NCBI RefSeq assembly: GCF_011064545.1
Contig: NZ_JAAMFG010000034.1
Coordinates: 310,001 to 374,000, forward strand
DNA: 64,000 nt
Reading direction: 5' to 3'
From: Wenzhouxiangella sp. XN24
GTDB lineage: Bacteria > Pseudomonadota > Gammaproteobacteria > Steroidobacterales > XN24
This document shows, one piece after another, positions 1-8,753 of the stretch. A program made the position numbers and the translations under genes. The notes beneath the pieces were generated by a model. That model worked only from the letters and a program-made list of their open reading frames with translations, did not search any database and was not told the origin of the DNA. Numbering within the stretch: position 1 is the first letter of the stretch; every line of letters begins with the position of its first letter.

Positions 1-1343
1 TCGCGGCGCTGGCCCCGGCACTGGGAGAACGGGGACGCCGGCCCTTGCGGCGGGTCGTGGAGGGCGCGTGGCTGGCGCTCGGCGGCCCGGCGACGCTGGA
101 GCACGACTCCGAGCTCGCCGATGCGCAGACTTTGCTGGAATTTCTCGACCGACGCTCTCGGCATGGCGACCTCGACGACCCGCCCTCTCTCAACGATCTG
201 CTCAGTGATCTCTATGCCGCCCCGGAATCCGCAGCGACCGACGCCGTGCAGTTGCTCACCATCCACAAGGCGAAGGGGCTGGAATTCGACCATGTCGTGC
301 TGCCCGCGCTCGATCGCCCGAGCGGCCGCAACGAAAAGCGGTTGCTGCGCTGGCTGGAGCAGGTCCGGGAGGAGGGCACCGACCTGATCCTGGCCCCGGT
401 CGAACGATTCGGCGAGGAGAAAGACGACCTGCACGATGCGCTGCGCGCACTCGACGCCCGGCGGGAATTGCTGGAACTCGACCGGGTGCTCTACGTCGCA
501 GCGACCCGCGCACGTTCCCGACTGCACCTGGTCGCCGGGGTCGGGCCCGACCACGAGGAGACCGGTGCGGCGCCGAAGCCACGCAGCGGGACCTTGTTGT
601 CGCGCCTGTGGTCACAGCTCGGCGAAGCTTTTTGCGCGGCCCGGGACGCGCGCGACGCGAAACCGAGCGAGGTCCGCCCCCGCCCCGCAGCGATGCTGCG
701 CCGGCTTGCGTCCGACTGGCGGCCCCCACCCTTGCCGGAAGCGGTTCGGTGGCCTGGCCTGGAGGCCGAGTCGCCGTCCCGGGGGGAACTCCTGGAATAC
801 GACTGGGCGGGACGCCAGGCGCGCGCGGTCGGCATCGCCGTGCATCGTCTGCTGCAGGTGATATCCCGCGACGGTCCGGAGGGCTGGGATATCGAACGTC
901 TGCGAAGTGCGCAGCCCCGGCTCAGCGCCGTACTGCGCGAAGCCGGCCTGGGGGAACCGGAACTGGCAGGCGCCCTTGATCAGTCGCTGGACGCCCTGGA
1001 AAAAACGCTTGCGGACCCGCGTGGCCGCTGGCTGCTCGATGCCGGGAAGCAACAGGCGGCCAGCGAGCGGCGCATCTCCGGCCACCTCGACGGCCGGATC
1101 TTCAATGGCATCGTGGATCGCTGCTTCATCGACGACTCGGGCGTCCTCTGGATCGTCGATTACAAGGCGGGGCGACACACCGGCGGAGCGCTGGAAGCCT
1201 TTCTCGACCGGGAGCAGGAGCGATACAGGCCCCAGCTCGAGCGATATGCGCGGCTGCTGGCCGCTGACCACCCGGGTGCCGTCAGGCTGGGACTCTATTT
1301 CCCGCAACACAGCGGGTGGCGCGAATGGCCGGCCCCGCAATGA
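1..1343 (+). CDS. RecB/AddA-like helicase-nuclease, C-terminal part (cut by window start)
   Basis: The reading frame is open from base 3, so this is the last ~446 residues of a larger protein whose start lies left of the window. It shows superfamily 1 helicase motif V (HKAKGLEF followed by DHVVLPAL) and motif VI (YVAATRAR). A RecB-type PD-(D/E)XK nuclease follows near the C-terminus (GIVDR, then IVDYKAG, then a Q-R-Y-R-P-Q-L-E-R-Y helix). This combination is known from RecB and AddA, which unwind and degrade double-strand ends before recombination. In many proteobacteria a similar gene pairs with an AddB-like nuclease; that partner would be outside the window. The gene converges on gspN with a 9-bp gap. 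The family call is firm; the choice between RecB-like and AddA-like is open. Confidence 0.85.
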   Translation, partial: AALAPALGERGRRPLRRVVEGAWLALGGPATLEHDSELADAQTLLEFLDRRSRHGDLDDPPSLNDLLSDLYAAPESAATDAVQLLTIHKAKGLEFDHVVLPALDRPSGRNEKRLLRWLEQVREEGTDLILAPVERFGEEKDDLHDALRALDARRELLELDRVLYVAATRARSRLHLVAGVGPDHEETGAAPKPRSGTLLSRLWSQLGEAFCAARDARDAKPSEVRPRPAAMLRRLASDWRPPPLPEAVRWPGLEAESPSRGELLEYDWAGRQARAVGIAVHRLLQVISRDGPEGWDIERLRSAQPRLSAVLREAGLGEPELAGALDQSLDALEKTLADPRGRWLLDAGKQQAASERRISGHLDGRIFNGIVDRCFIDDSGVLWIVDYKAGRHTGGALEAFLDREQERYRPQLERYARLLAADHPGAVRLGLYFPQHSGWREWPAPQ

Positions 1344-1352
1344 CTCCGGGTC

Positions 1353-2099
1353 TCAGGGCTCGCTGGACAGCACGAGCCGGCGACGCCCGTCGCCGAGGTC
1401 CTCGCCGACGAACACCAGCCCCTGGACCAGTTCCGGGGGCGGGTTCTCACCAGGCGCAAGCTCTGCGCTGAAACGCCACTGGTCCCGAGCCGGCAGCTCC
1501 ACCTGCCCGTCCACCGCCAGCGGTCCCCCGGTGGAAACGATCTCTACCGCCGGCGATCCGGGCTCGTCCGGAAAACTGAAACTGAAAGGGCCCAGCGGCA
1601 TGATGACTCCGGGCAGTTCGAGCTGGGCGACTGCGGCTCTGCCGGCGATCTGCATCGGCCAGCCGTCGTCGATCACGAGACGCTGCAACGAAATCCTCAA
1701 CTGTCCCGCGACTCCGGTCGGCAGGAGTGCCGGTACCAGCGTGGCCAGGTCGAGTGCCGCCTCGAGATCGGTGATCCGCTGCCGCCTGCCGTCCGGCGAA
1801 AGTGCGACGCGCGCCTCGGCAAACCCGTCGGGCCGCCGCAGCTCGAAATCCCAGGTCGGCCGCAGCACCAGCATTCCGCCGAGACGCGCATCCCAGGACA
1901 GGGTGCCGAGCGCTTGCCCCGCAACGGCGAGGTCCGCGGCATGGCCGCGCCAGATCGTCCCGCTGACGCCCCAGGCACGGATCTCGGGCGGGGCGAACCA
2001 GCCGAGCGCGACCCGCGCGGGGAAGCTGGCCACCGCGCCCACCAGCAGGGCGACGAGCCCCGCAGCGACGAGCACCGGGCGGCGCGCGGCGAAGCTCAT
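1353..2099 (-). CDS. gspN: Type II secretion system protein N
   Basis: A 248-residue protein with an N-terminal membrane anchor (about residues 8-26) and a periplasmic beta-rich domain (SFPARVALGW, then an LSWDARLGG segment), as in GspN. GspN is an accessory inner-membrane component that is not universal in type II secretion systems. I chose the ATG at 2099 because it overlaps the gspM stop by four bases (ATGA), the spacing used elsewhere in this cluster. The frame stays open upstream, but that stretch is only the opposite frame of gspM. It is the last gene of the gspG-to-N run. Confidence 0.85.
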   Translation of the reverse strand: MSFAARRPVLVAAGLVALLVGAVASFPARVALGWFAPPEIRAWGVSGTIWRGHAADLAVAGQALGTLSWDARLGGMLVLRPTWDFELRRPDGFAEARVALSPDGRRQRITDLEAALDLATLVPALLPTGVAGQLRISLQRLVIDDGWPMQIAGRAAVAQLELPGVIMPLGPFSFSFPDEPGSPAVEIVSTGGPLAVDGQVELPARDQWRFSAELAPGENPPPELVQGLVFVGEDLGDGRRRLVLSSEP

Positions 2100-2584
2100 T
2101 GCGGCCTCTGCCGGAGCACGAGACCGGCGTTCACGCGACCGGCGGCCGCGGTGCGATCGAAAGTGGCCGACTCGATGGCCAGTCCGGCCGAGGTATCGAT
2201 GGCTTCCAGCCAGCGTGCCACGGATTCGAACGGTGCGTTTTCCAGGCGGACGCGAATACCATCCTCGCCCACCGGTTGATTGCGTGTCAGGGCATCGCCG
2301 AGTCCGGCTGCTCGCGCGCTCCGGTCCACGATCACCACCAGCGACTGTCCGGACAGGTCCGGACCGGCCAGCGGCGCGTCGGCCCGCCCGGCCAGCTCCA
2401 CGGCGGCCCGGCGCAGGAAGGCGAGGGTATCGCGCTTGGTATCGAGACGTTGCTCGACGGCCGCCGAAGCACCGTAGAGCGGGCTGATCATGAGGCCCCA
2501 CACCAGCATGATCGCCACGAGCACGCCCCCGATCGAGACGAACATGCGCTCACGCGGCTCCAGGCCGAGGAACCAGTCCTTCAT
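2096..2584 (-). CDS. gspM: Type II secretion system protein M
   Basis: A 162-residue bitopic inner-membrane protein. After a short cytoplasmic start (MKDWFLGLEPRERM) comes one membrane segment at about residues 14-33, then a periplasmic ferredoxin-like domain. GspM binds GspL and helps form the assembly platform that couples the cytoplasmic ATPase to pseudopilus growth. It overlaps gspL and gspN by four bases each, so translation is probably coupled. Length and topology are typical of the family; sequence conservation is low, so the cluster context carries much of the call. Confidence 0.88.
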   Translation of the reverse strand: MKDWFLGLEPRERMFVSIGGVLVAIMLVWGLMISPLYGASAAVEQRLDTKRDTLAFLRRAAVELAGRADAPLAGPDLSGQSLVVIVDRSARAAGLGDALTRNQPVGEDGIRVRLENAPFESVARWLEAIDTSAGLAIESATFDRTAAAGRVNAGLVLRQRPQ

Positions 2585-3825
2585 GCCCCTTCTCCCGTCA
2601 GCTGGATACGCCCCTCGACGCCCTCGTCACCCTGGTCGGCCTGCTGGATGGTTGCGGTAAAGCGCCCATCCCGCCCCACCGCCTGGCGGATCGCCTCCAG
2701 CGAATCGACACTGGGCGCCTGCAGCCGGAGATCGAGCGTCCCGCCGCGGTAGCTGATTGCTTCGAGCCTGACGTCTTGCGCGGCACTTAGTGCGACACCG
2801 AGGGCCTCGAGCGCGGTAAGAAAATTCTCGTTTGCGGCGCTGCCGGCACCGTGGAGACCGGCGAGGCGCCGTTCCACCTGGAAACGCGGATCTTCCATGC
2901 GCGCGCCCGGCAGCGCCTGCTGGAACGCCGCCGCGATGGCCTCGTCGAGTTGCGCCTCCTGCTGCTGGAGGCGATACAGGGTCAGCGCCTCCTGTCCCAG
3001 CAACAGGGCAAGCAGCCCCGCGAAGAGCACTGCGGCCGCCCGCCACGGCTTCCACAAGCGATCGAGCTGCGTGCGCGGCGCAAACTCGCCCTGCAACAAA
3101 TTGATCGGCTTGCCACTGATCACGCCGGCGGCAAGATGCGGCAGGATACCGTCCGGCAGCATCCTGACCTCCAGGCTCGTGACGTCGGCGCGCAACGCTT
3201 CGAGGCGTTCGCCGTACTTCTGGCGGGCGTCGGGCGTCACGTAAACCGCAAGATGCCGCGGTTGCTCCGGCTGGCCGGGAAACTCCGGGCCGTAGCGCAG
3301 CGCTTCATCGATCGAGTCGATCTCCAGCACGACAGGCAGGCCGGCGCCGCTGCGGGCCACGCAGTGCCGCATATCCAGCAGCCAGTTGAGGTGATTCGGC
3401 GCCGCCGGGCATCCTTCGGCCTCGGAGCACACCAGTTGCGGCTCCAGGCCGGCTTCCGCGAGCACTTCGAGCCATGACTCGAGCTGTTCGCGATCGACCG
3501 CCGCCGCCGAAACACTGCCGTCGGCATTCGCGCCGCCCGCGGCGAAATGCAGCGCCTCGATATCCTCGGCAATCTGCTCCTCCAGCGCAAACGGCAGCGC
3601 GCGGAGAATCTTCGAGGCACCCCGGACAGGCAAGGAGACGCTGGTCAGGAGCACGTCCACGGCGGGCACGAGCACGATGAGGCGCCGACCCGCTGCTGCG
3701 TCTCGGGCGGCTTCGACGGGCCCGCTCGCGGGCGCGCCGATCCGCCGGCCCTGTTCGTCGCAAACGATCCAGGTGCCCGTGCCGTGATCGGCAGGGTCGA
3801 GTCTCAGGACAAGGGCTTCGGTCAT
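2581..3825 (-). CDS. gspL: Type II secretion system protein L
   Basis: A 414-residue GspL. Residues ~1-240 form the cytoplasmic actin-like domain, which contacts the secretion ATPase GspE. A membrane segment follows at about 262-283 (WRAAAVLFAGLLALLLGQEA), then a periplasmic domain that pairs with GspM. The start ATG at 3825 is 13 bp downstream of the gspK stop. The gene for its partner GspE is not in the window, so that ATPase must be encoded elsewhere. Confidence 0.9.
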   Translation of the reverse strand: MTEALVLRLDPADHGTGTWIVCDEQGRRIGAPASGPVEAARDAAAGRRLIVLVPAVDVLLTSVSLPVRGASKILRALPFALEEQIAEDIEALHFAAGGANADGSVSAAAVDREQLESWLEVLAEAGLEPQLVCSEAEGCPAAPNHLNWLLDMRHCVARSGAGLPVVLEIDSIDEALRYGPEFPGQPEQPRHLAVYVTPDARQKYGERLEALRADVTSLEVRMLPDGILPHLAAGVISGKPINLLQGEFAPRTQLDRLWKPWRAAAVLFAGLLALLLGQEALTLYRLQQQEAQLDEAIAAAFQQALPGARMEDPRFQVERRLAGLHGAGSAANENFLTALEALGVALSAAQDVRLEAISYRGGTLDLRLQAPSVDSLEAIRQAVGRDGRFTATIQQADQGDEGVEGRIQLTGEGA

Positions 3826-3838
3826 GGATCTCGCGGAT

Positions 3839-4762
3839 TTACTCGTCTGCGAAGCTGCGGATCACGGTGGCTACCGATCCGGACCCGTCGCGATGGAGCA
3901 GACTGTACATGGTGAATCGCTGGGTGCCAATATCGACGCGGATCGACAGGCGGAACCAGTTGCTGGCGACGCCGAGCGAGGCGCGCGCCTCTTCGGGGAT
4001 CAGATCGCCCAGCTGCTCGATGCTGTCCCAGCCTTCCTGGGGGCGGTCGAAAACGATGCGTTCCGCCTCTCCGGCGCCGAGGTTCTCCGCCGCGGTCAGC
4101 AGCACGGGAGGCTGCGCCGTGTTGATGTTGATCACGGTGCCGCGCGGCAGCGCTGCGACATAGGGACGCAGCTGGTCGTAGCCGGCGCGCCCCAGTTCCG
4201 GGTATACGAGCATGATTTCGGACACGCTGGTGATCGGCCGGTTCGCCGTGCGGAAAGGGGGTTGCCGCGACAGGTATGCCGAATCCTCGGCGCCGTCGGG
4301 AAAGTTCGGCTCGAGATCCCGATCGATCCAGTCGGCCATCCGGTCCGCCAGGCGGACGTCGAGTTCGAGCGCCATCAGCAGCCGGCGGAAGCTTTCGATC
4401 GCTGCCGGATCGCTGCCACCCTGCGCGTCGATCAGGTTGTTCAGGTTGAAGCGTCCGTTGAGGTCCTCGATGCGGCCCTGGATCTGGCCGCCCTCGATGG
4501 GCAGGGGCATGATCTGCGTGGCCCAGGGTTCGCCGGGATGATCGAAAGCGTTGTCCTCGGCATCGTCACGCAGGATTTTCTTCGCCCAGGACTCGGCGCC
4601 GAGGCTGTACATCAGGCCCTGGTCCACCGCGAGGCGCCCGAAGGCGCGCCGCTGGTCGAGAAACAGGTCCCAGGTCAGCGACGCCGCGATGGCGGTCGCC
4701 AGCGCGACGACGAGAATCGCCGTGATCAGGGCCGTGCCGCGCTGCTTCCGTGCCTTCTTCAT
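3839..4762 (-). CDS. gspK: Type II secretion minor pseudopilin K
   Basis: A 307-residue minor pseudopilin. The prepilin leader is MKKARKQRG, cut before T-A-L-I-T-A-I-L-V-V. The residue five places after cleavage is not glutamate, which is the usual GspK peculiarity, because GspK caps the pseudopilus tip with GspI and GspJ. The large alpha-helical domain has the GspK hallmark of a helix-hairpin-helix-like segment near the C-terminus (GAGEAERIVFDRP). The start is 1 nt past the gspJ stop. Its expected maturation by the prepilin peptidase (PilD/GspO) would need a gene from outside the window. Confidence 0.92.
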   Translation of the reverse strand: MKKARKQRGTALITAILVVALATAIAASLTWDLFLDQRRAFGRLAVDQGLMYSLGAESWAKKILRDDAEDNAFDHPGEPWATQIMPLPIEGGQIQGRIEDLNGRFNLNNLIDAQGGSDPAAIESFRRLLMALELDVRLADRMADWIDRDLEPNFPDGAEDSAYLSRQPPFRTANRPITSVSEIMLVYPELGRAGYDQLRPYVAALPRGTVININTAQPPVLLTAAENLGAGEAERIVFDRPQEGWDSIEQLGDLIPEEARASLGVASNWFRLSIRVDIGTQRFTMYSLLHRDGSGSVATVIRSFADE

Positions 4763-4763
4763 T

Positions 4764-5363
4764 TCAGCGCGGCACCTCGATGACCCGGCGGATTTCGCCC
4801 CAGTCCTCGAGATCGAGAACGAACTCGACGGCGATCGGCATCAGGCGCGGATTGCTGGTGGCCAGCCCAGGCGGCCATTCGTCGGACCAGCCCTCGCTGC
4901 GCAGGAAGCGAAAGCGGATCTCGCGCACGCCGTCCAGCAGCTCCCGTTCCACCGGCTCCTCGCCCAGGGTGTGGTCGGGCACGAACCAGTGCAGCCGCAA
5001 CAAGCGGTCCTCCTCGACGTCGTAGGCGACGCGCTGCACGGCCGCCCGCGGCTGGCCGAGCGGGTTGCTCCAGCCGCCACGGGTGAATTCCAGCGGATGC
5101 CGGTTGCGCGCATCGGCCAGCAGGGCGCTGCGGCTGCTGTCGCCGAGTTCCTCGCGAACGGGCCGGGGATTGAGCTGGTAGAGATCGCGGGTGATCTGCT
5201 GCATGGCGAACTGGATCTCGCGGAAGCGGTCGGCGTTGGCCTTGGCGATGACCTGCTGGGCGAGCACGGCCTGCAGGCCACCGTAAGCCATCACGCCGAT
5301 CACCGCGAAGATGCCCACGGCGATCAGCACCTCCAGCAAGGTGAACCCCTGGACCCGTCTCAT
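4764..5363 (-). CDS. gspJ: Type II secretion minor pseudopilin J
   Basis: A 199-residue pseudopilin with a short leader (MRRVQG) followed by the classic FTLLEVLIAVGIFAVIG cleavage and membrane signature. GspJ is part of the I-J-K tip complex of the pseudopilus. Length fits the family (about 190-230). Its start overlaps the gspI stop by four bases. Confidence 0.92.
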   Translation of the reverse strand: MRRVQGFTLLEVLIAVGIFAVIGVMAYGGLQAVLAQQVIAKANADRFREIQFAMQQITRDLYQLNPRPVREELGDSSRSALLADARNRHPLEFTRGGWSNPLGQPRAAVQRVAYDVEEDRLLRLHWFVPDHTLGEEPVERELLDGVREIRFRFLRSEGWSDEWPPGLATSNPRLMPIAVEFVLDLEDWGEIRRVIEVPR

Positions 5364-5875
5364 TCCTCTTCCTCGTCGGGCAGCGGTGCGTCCGCGGGCT
5401 CCCCGTCATCCGACGGCTCGTCTTCTTCCGGCGCATCCTCGCCGTCTTCGCCGATGTTCCCGCCCGCTGCGCCGCCCCACCAGTCGACCTGCGATGCCGG
5501 GCCGGCGACGTTGCGCGAGACGAAGCCCGTCATGATCGTGATGACGTCCTCGGGAAAGTCCTCGTAGGCGACCTCCATGTCGATCCGTCGCAGGTCGGTG
5601 ACCCCGGTTTCCGAAATGTTCGCTTCCCAGCGCCACTCGCGCCCCGCGAACTCGACGAGCTCGTCGAAACGGCCGACGTCCGGAAACTCGCCGGACACGC
5701 GAATCTCGCTGATCGCGTTCATGGCGATCCAGTCGGCGAGGGCGCGCTCCCGCAGCATCGAGGTGGAATGCGCCATGTGGATGATGCCGTTGAACGCGGC
5801 GATCAGGCCGATGGAGACGATGGCGAGGGCCACCATGACTTCCAGCAGCGTGAAGCCGCCCGGACGCCTGCTCAA
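5360..5875 (-). CDS. gspI: Type II secretion minor pseudopilin I, with acidic C-terminal tail
   Basis: A 171-residue pseudopilin with leader MSRRPG and the FTLLEVMVALAIVSIGLIAA signature, as in GspI. GspI nucleates the tip complex with GspJ and GspK. The family is usually 120-135 residues. Here the conserved domain ends around residue 140, and an extra tail of about 30 residues follows that is almost all Asp, Glu, Pro and Ala, ending in DEEEE. The tail overlaps the start of gspJ by only four bases, so it is not a simple readthrough into non-coding DNA. Its role is unknown. Confidence 0.9.
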   Translation of the reverse strand: MSRRPGGFTLLEVMVALAIVSIGLIAAFNGIIHMAHSTSMLRERALADWIAMNAISEIRVSGEFPDVGRFDELVEFAGREWRWEANISETGVTDLRRIDMEVAYEDFPEDVITIMTGFVSRNVAGPASQVDWWGGAAGGNIGEDGEDAPEEDEPSDDGEPADAPLPDEEEE

Positions 5876-6420
5876 AGATCACCCTCCGGCGGCAGCAGCT
5901 CCAGTTCGCCATGCATGAGGCCGCGCAACGTCCATGCGTCGCGCACCGAACCGGTGACCAGGAATAACTCGAAAGGCGTGAATTCGCCGCTCGAGAATAC
6001 GGCGACGTGCGGGACGATCTCGTCCGCCTCGCGCGGTTCGTCGGAATCCAGTACGACTTCCTGTCCGTCCACCGCCAGGATCAAGCGGACGTCTTCCGGC
6101 AGTGTGCGGCGGCGGAACACCGCATCGTCATTGACGGGCGACCAAAGCCTCTCGTCCGGGTCCCAGGAGAGAAAACGGTAACCGTCGGTGAAGAATTCCA
6201 GCCCGTAGTCCCGCCCCTGGACGAGCGCTTCCTCGCCGATGAGTTGGGTCAGCGCCGTCAGGCGACGGGCTTCCTTCTCGCCCCGGTCGTCGCCGCCCAG
6301 CGTGCCCATGGACAACACCGTCATGCCGACCATGATCCCGATGATGACGATCACGACCAGCAGTTCTATGAGGGAAAAGCCAGCGCGAAGCCGCGCGGGC
6401 CGGGAGCGCTCAGTAGACAG
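5872..6420 (-). CDS. gspH: Type II secretion minor pseudopilin H (start codon uncertain)
   Basis: A pseudopilin in the GspH position. The frame encodes R-L-R-A-G, then FSLIELLVVIVIIGIMVGM, a full type IV prepilin cleavage and membrane signature. No ATG, GTG or TTG precedes that signature: the frame is closed by TAG at 6430-6432, and the first canonical start is the GTG at 6354, which would remove the leader and the FSLIE motif. The best compromise is a CTG at 6420, giving a 14-residue leader (MSTERSRPARLRAG) and overlapping the gspG stop by 11 bases, with an AGG about 8 nt upstream. The body (182 residues from CTG) ends by overlapping gspI by four bases. Confidence 0.8.
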   Translation of the reverse strand: MSTERSRPARLRAGFSLIELLVVIVIIGIMVGMTVLSMGTLGGDDRGEKEARRLTALTQLIGEEALVQGRDYGLEFFTDGYRFLSWDPDERLWSPVNDDAVFRRRTLPEDVRLILAVDGQEVVLDSDEPREADEIVPHVAVFSSGEFTPFELFLVTGSVRDAWTLRGLMHGELELLPPEGDL

Positions 6421-6874
6421 ACCAGTTGCCTATTTCGGCATTGATGCCTTCGCCGCCGGGCTGCCCGTCCGCCCCGTAGGTAAAGACGTCGAACTCGCCG
6501 TGCTGCCCCGGGTAGAGGTAGCGATAGGGATTGTTCCAGGGATCGCGGGGCAGCTTGTCGAGGTAAGGCCCGCGCCAGTTCCGGACGCTCTGGTCGTTCG
6601 GCTGTTCCACCAGCGCTTCGAGCCCGAGGTTCGTGCTCGGATAGCGCGAGTTGTCCATGTAATAGAGTTTCAGTGCGCTTTCGATGCCGCGGATGTCCTG
6701 CTTGGCGCGGGTGATGGCGGCGTCGTCGATACGGCTGATCACGTTCGGCGCCACGATCGCCGCGAGAATGCCGAGGATCACGACGACGACCATGATCTCG
6801 ATAAGCGTGAAGCCGGCCTGGCGGGGGCCGGCAGAACCGGCGCGCAGGGCGGAAAGAAATCTGTTTGACGGCAT
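6410..6874 (-). CDS. gspG: Type II secretion major pseudopilin G
   Basis: A 154-residue major pseudopilin that forms the pseudopilus shaft. The leader runs to about residue 20, followed by FTLIEIMVVVVILGILAAIV with the invariant Glu at +5. The C-terminal part has the GspG pattern Y-P-S-T-N-L-G-L-E-A-L, D-P-W-N-N-P-Y-R-Y-L-Y-P-G, and a short calcium-site-like loop (FDVFTYGADGQPGGEG). It is the first gene of the gspG-to-N run and is transcribed away from fabD. gspC, gspD, gspE and gspF are absent from the window. Confidence 0.95.
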   Translation of the reverse strand: MPSNRFLSALRAGSAGPRQAGFTLIEIMVVVVILGILAAIVAPNVISRIDDAAITRAKQDIRGIESALKLYYMDNSRYPSTNLGLEALVEQPNDQSVRNWRGPYLDKLPRDPWNNPYRYLYPGQHGEFDVFTYGADGQPGGEGINAEIGNWSVY

Positions 6875-7030
6875 TTTCGACCCTCGGGAACAGGCCCCTG
6901 GAGCGTCGCTCCGGGAGCGGGATACTACATGGCCCCCATGATATCAGAACGACCCGGGATTCCCGGCCCGCGCGGCGCCCCTGGGGCGCTTACGACGAGA
7001 CCGGGGCGCCTCGCTCACGGGGAGTCTGAC

Positions 7031-7057
7031 TATAATGAGCGCCCCGAGTTTCAGGAG
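7031..7057 (+). promoter_or_regulatory. Probable fabD promoter -10 box and ribosome binding site
   Basis: A perfect TATAAT lies at 7031-7036, 30 bp before the fabD ATG. A good AGGAG lies at 7053-7057, spaced 8 nt from that ATG. The -35 region at about 7008-7013 is poor (GCCTCG), so the promoter is probable rather than certain. The same intergenic space must also hold the divergent gsp promoter. Confidence 0.45.
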
Positions 7058-7065
7058 TCGCGACG

Positions 7066-8004
7066 ATGGCCATCGCCATGGTGTTCCCTGGCCAGGGTTC
7101 CCAGTCCGTGGGAATGCTCGCCGATCTGCTGGCCGCCGAACCGGCGGCCGCCGCCACGCTCGTCGAAGCCGACGAAGCGCTGGGGTACGGCCTCGGCGCG
7201 CTGCTCCGCGACGGGCCTGCAGAGCAGCTCAATCGCACGGATCACACGCAACCGGCGATGCTGGCCGCCGGGGTCGCTGCGTGGCGGGCCTGGTGCGCGC
7301 ACGGCGGGCCGCCGCCTGCCGCCATGGCCGGTCACAGTCTCGGCGAGTACACGGCACTGGTGTGCGCAGAAGCGATGGCTTTCGACGACGCCCTGCGCGT
7401 GGTCCGGCTGCGCGGCCAGTGGATGCAACAGGCGGTGCCCCAGGGCGCGGGCAAGGTGGCGGCCGTCCTGGGCCTCGACGACGATGCGGTGATCGCGGCG
7501 TGCGCGGCTTCCGGGAGCGGCAGCGACGTGGTCGAGGCTGTCAACTTCAACGCGCCGGGCCAGGTGGTCATCGCGGGTCACGGCGCAGCGGTGGAGCGCG
7601 CCATCGAGGCGGCGAAAGCGGCCGGGGCGCGGCGGGCCATGCTGTTGCCCATCAGCGTGCCGGTGCATTGCCGGCTCATGGACCCCGTCGCCGGGCAGTT
7701 GGCCGAGGCCCTCGCAGGCATCGAACTGCACACGCCCACCATGCCGGTCTATCACAACATCGACGCGTCCCCCCGCACCGACGTGGCGGAGATCCGGGCG
7801 GCACTCGCCGACCAGGTGCGACGTCCGGTGCGCTGGGTGGATTGCGTGAACGCCATGCGCGCGGAAGGCGTGGATACCCTGCTGGAACTCGGCCCCGGGC
7901 GGGTGCTGAGCGGGCTCGCCCGGCGCATCGACCGGGAATTGGACGCGATGCCGGTCGATGATCCTGCTACGCTTGCCACAGCTTTATCGAAGGTGAAGGG
8001 TTGA
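7066..8004 (+). CDS. fabD: Malonyl-CoA:ACP transacylase
   Basis: A 312-residue FabD. It moves malonyl groups from CoA to acyl carrier protein in the cytoplasm, supplying the elongation steps of fatty-acid synthesis. Visible are the N-terminal FPGQGSQSVGM loop, the nucleophile elbow GHSLGEY with Ser91, and the histidine in VPVHCRLM near residue 204. Length matches the family (about 310). The start is the ATG at 7066 with AGGAG upstream. It opens the fab block; fabG follows after 2 nt. Confidence 0.96.
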   Translation: MAIAMVFPGQGSQSVGMLADLLAAEPAAAATLVEADEALGYGLGALLRDGPAEQLNRTDHTQPAMLAAGVAAWRAWCAHGGPPPAAMAGHSLGEYTALVCAEAMAFDDALRVVRLRGQWMQQAVPQGAGKVAAVLGLDDDAVIAACAASGSGSDVVEAVNFNAPGQVVIAGHGAAVERAIEAAKAAGARRAMLLPISVPVHCRLMDPVAGQLAEALAGIELHTPTMPVYHNIDASPRTDVAEIRAALADQVRRPVRWVDCVNAMRAEGVDTLLELGPGRVLSGLARRIDRELDAMPVDDPATLATALSKVKG

Positions 8005-8006
8005 CC

Positions 8007-8753
8007 ATGCAGCAGCTGAAGGATGAAGTCGCGCTCGTCACGGGAGCCACCCGCGGCATCGGCCGCGCAATCGCCCAGGCGCTCGGGCAAGCCGGGGCCA
8101 CGGTCATCGGCACCGCAACGTCGCCGGCAGGTGTGGAAAAGATCGCCACGGCCTTCGGCGAAGCCGGGATCAAGGGACGTGGCGTCGTGCTGGATGTCTC
8201 CAGCGACGGCGATGTCGAAGCCGTGTGCGCGGAGATCGCCGCCAACGAAGGCGCGGTGACGCTGCTGGTGAACAACGCGGGCATCACCCGCGACGGGTTG
8301 CTGCTGCGGATGAAGATCGAGGACTGGCAGGCGGTCATCGACACCGACCTGACCTCCGTGTACCGCACCAGCCGCGCCTGCCTGCGGGGCATGATGAAGG
8401 CGCGCCGCGGGCGGATCGTCAACATCGGTTCGGTGGTCGGCCTGATGGGCAATGCAGGGCAGGCCAACTACTGCGCGGCGAAGGCCGGCCTGGTCGGTTT
8501 CACGCGCTCCCTGGCTCGCGAGGTCGGGTCGCGCGGCATCACCGTGAATGCGCTGGCGCCCGGATTCATCGCGACGGACATGACCGCCGCGCTGTCCGAG
8601 GAGCAACGCGGGCAGCTGGAAAAGCAGATCCCCCTGGAGCGGCTCGGCACGGCCGAGGACATCGCCGCGACGGTGCTGTTTCTTTGTTCGCCGGGCGCCG
8701 GCTACATCACCGGGGAGGTCATCAATGTCAACGGGGGAATGTACATGGCCTGA
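8007..8753 (+). CDS. fabG: 3-oxoacyl-ACP reductase
   Basis: A 248-residue short-chain dehydrogenase that reduces 3-oxoacyl-ACP with NADPH. It shows the cofactor motif TGATRGIG, the NNAGIT strand, catalytic Ser in [14 protein letters not shown] with Tyr and Lys, and the C-terminal [16 protein letters not shown] end typical of FabG. I chose ATG 8007 over TTG 8001, because an AAGGG ends 6 nt before the ATG and FabG normally starts this close to the Rossmann strand. Confidence 0.96.
   Translation: MQQLKDEVALVTGATRGIGRAIAQALGQAGATVIGTATSPAGVEKIATAFGEAGIKGRGVVLDVSSDGDVEAVCAEIAANEGAVTLLVNNAGITRDGLLLRMKIEDWQAVIDTDLTSVYRTSRACLRGMMKARRGRIVNIGSVVGLMGNAGQANYCAAKAGLVGFTRSLAREVGSRGITVNALAPGFIATDMTAALSEEQRGQLEKQIPLERLGTAEDIAATVLFLCSPGAGYITGEVINVNGGMYMA

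Noticed and set aside
907-2487. 526-codon plus-strand frame over the helicase end and gspN/gspM
   Set aside because: Overlaps three supported genes, low-complexity Ser/Arg/Pro composition.
6975-6989. Perfect palindrome GCGCCCCTGGGGCGC between gspG and fabD
   Set aside because: In GC-rich DNA such a palindrome is not rare, and it matches no operator I know. No U-tract, so not a terminator.
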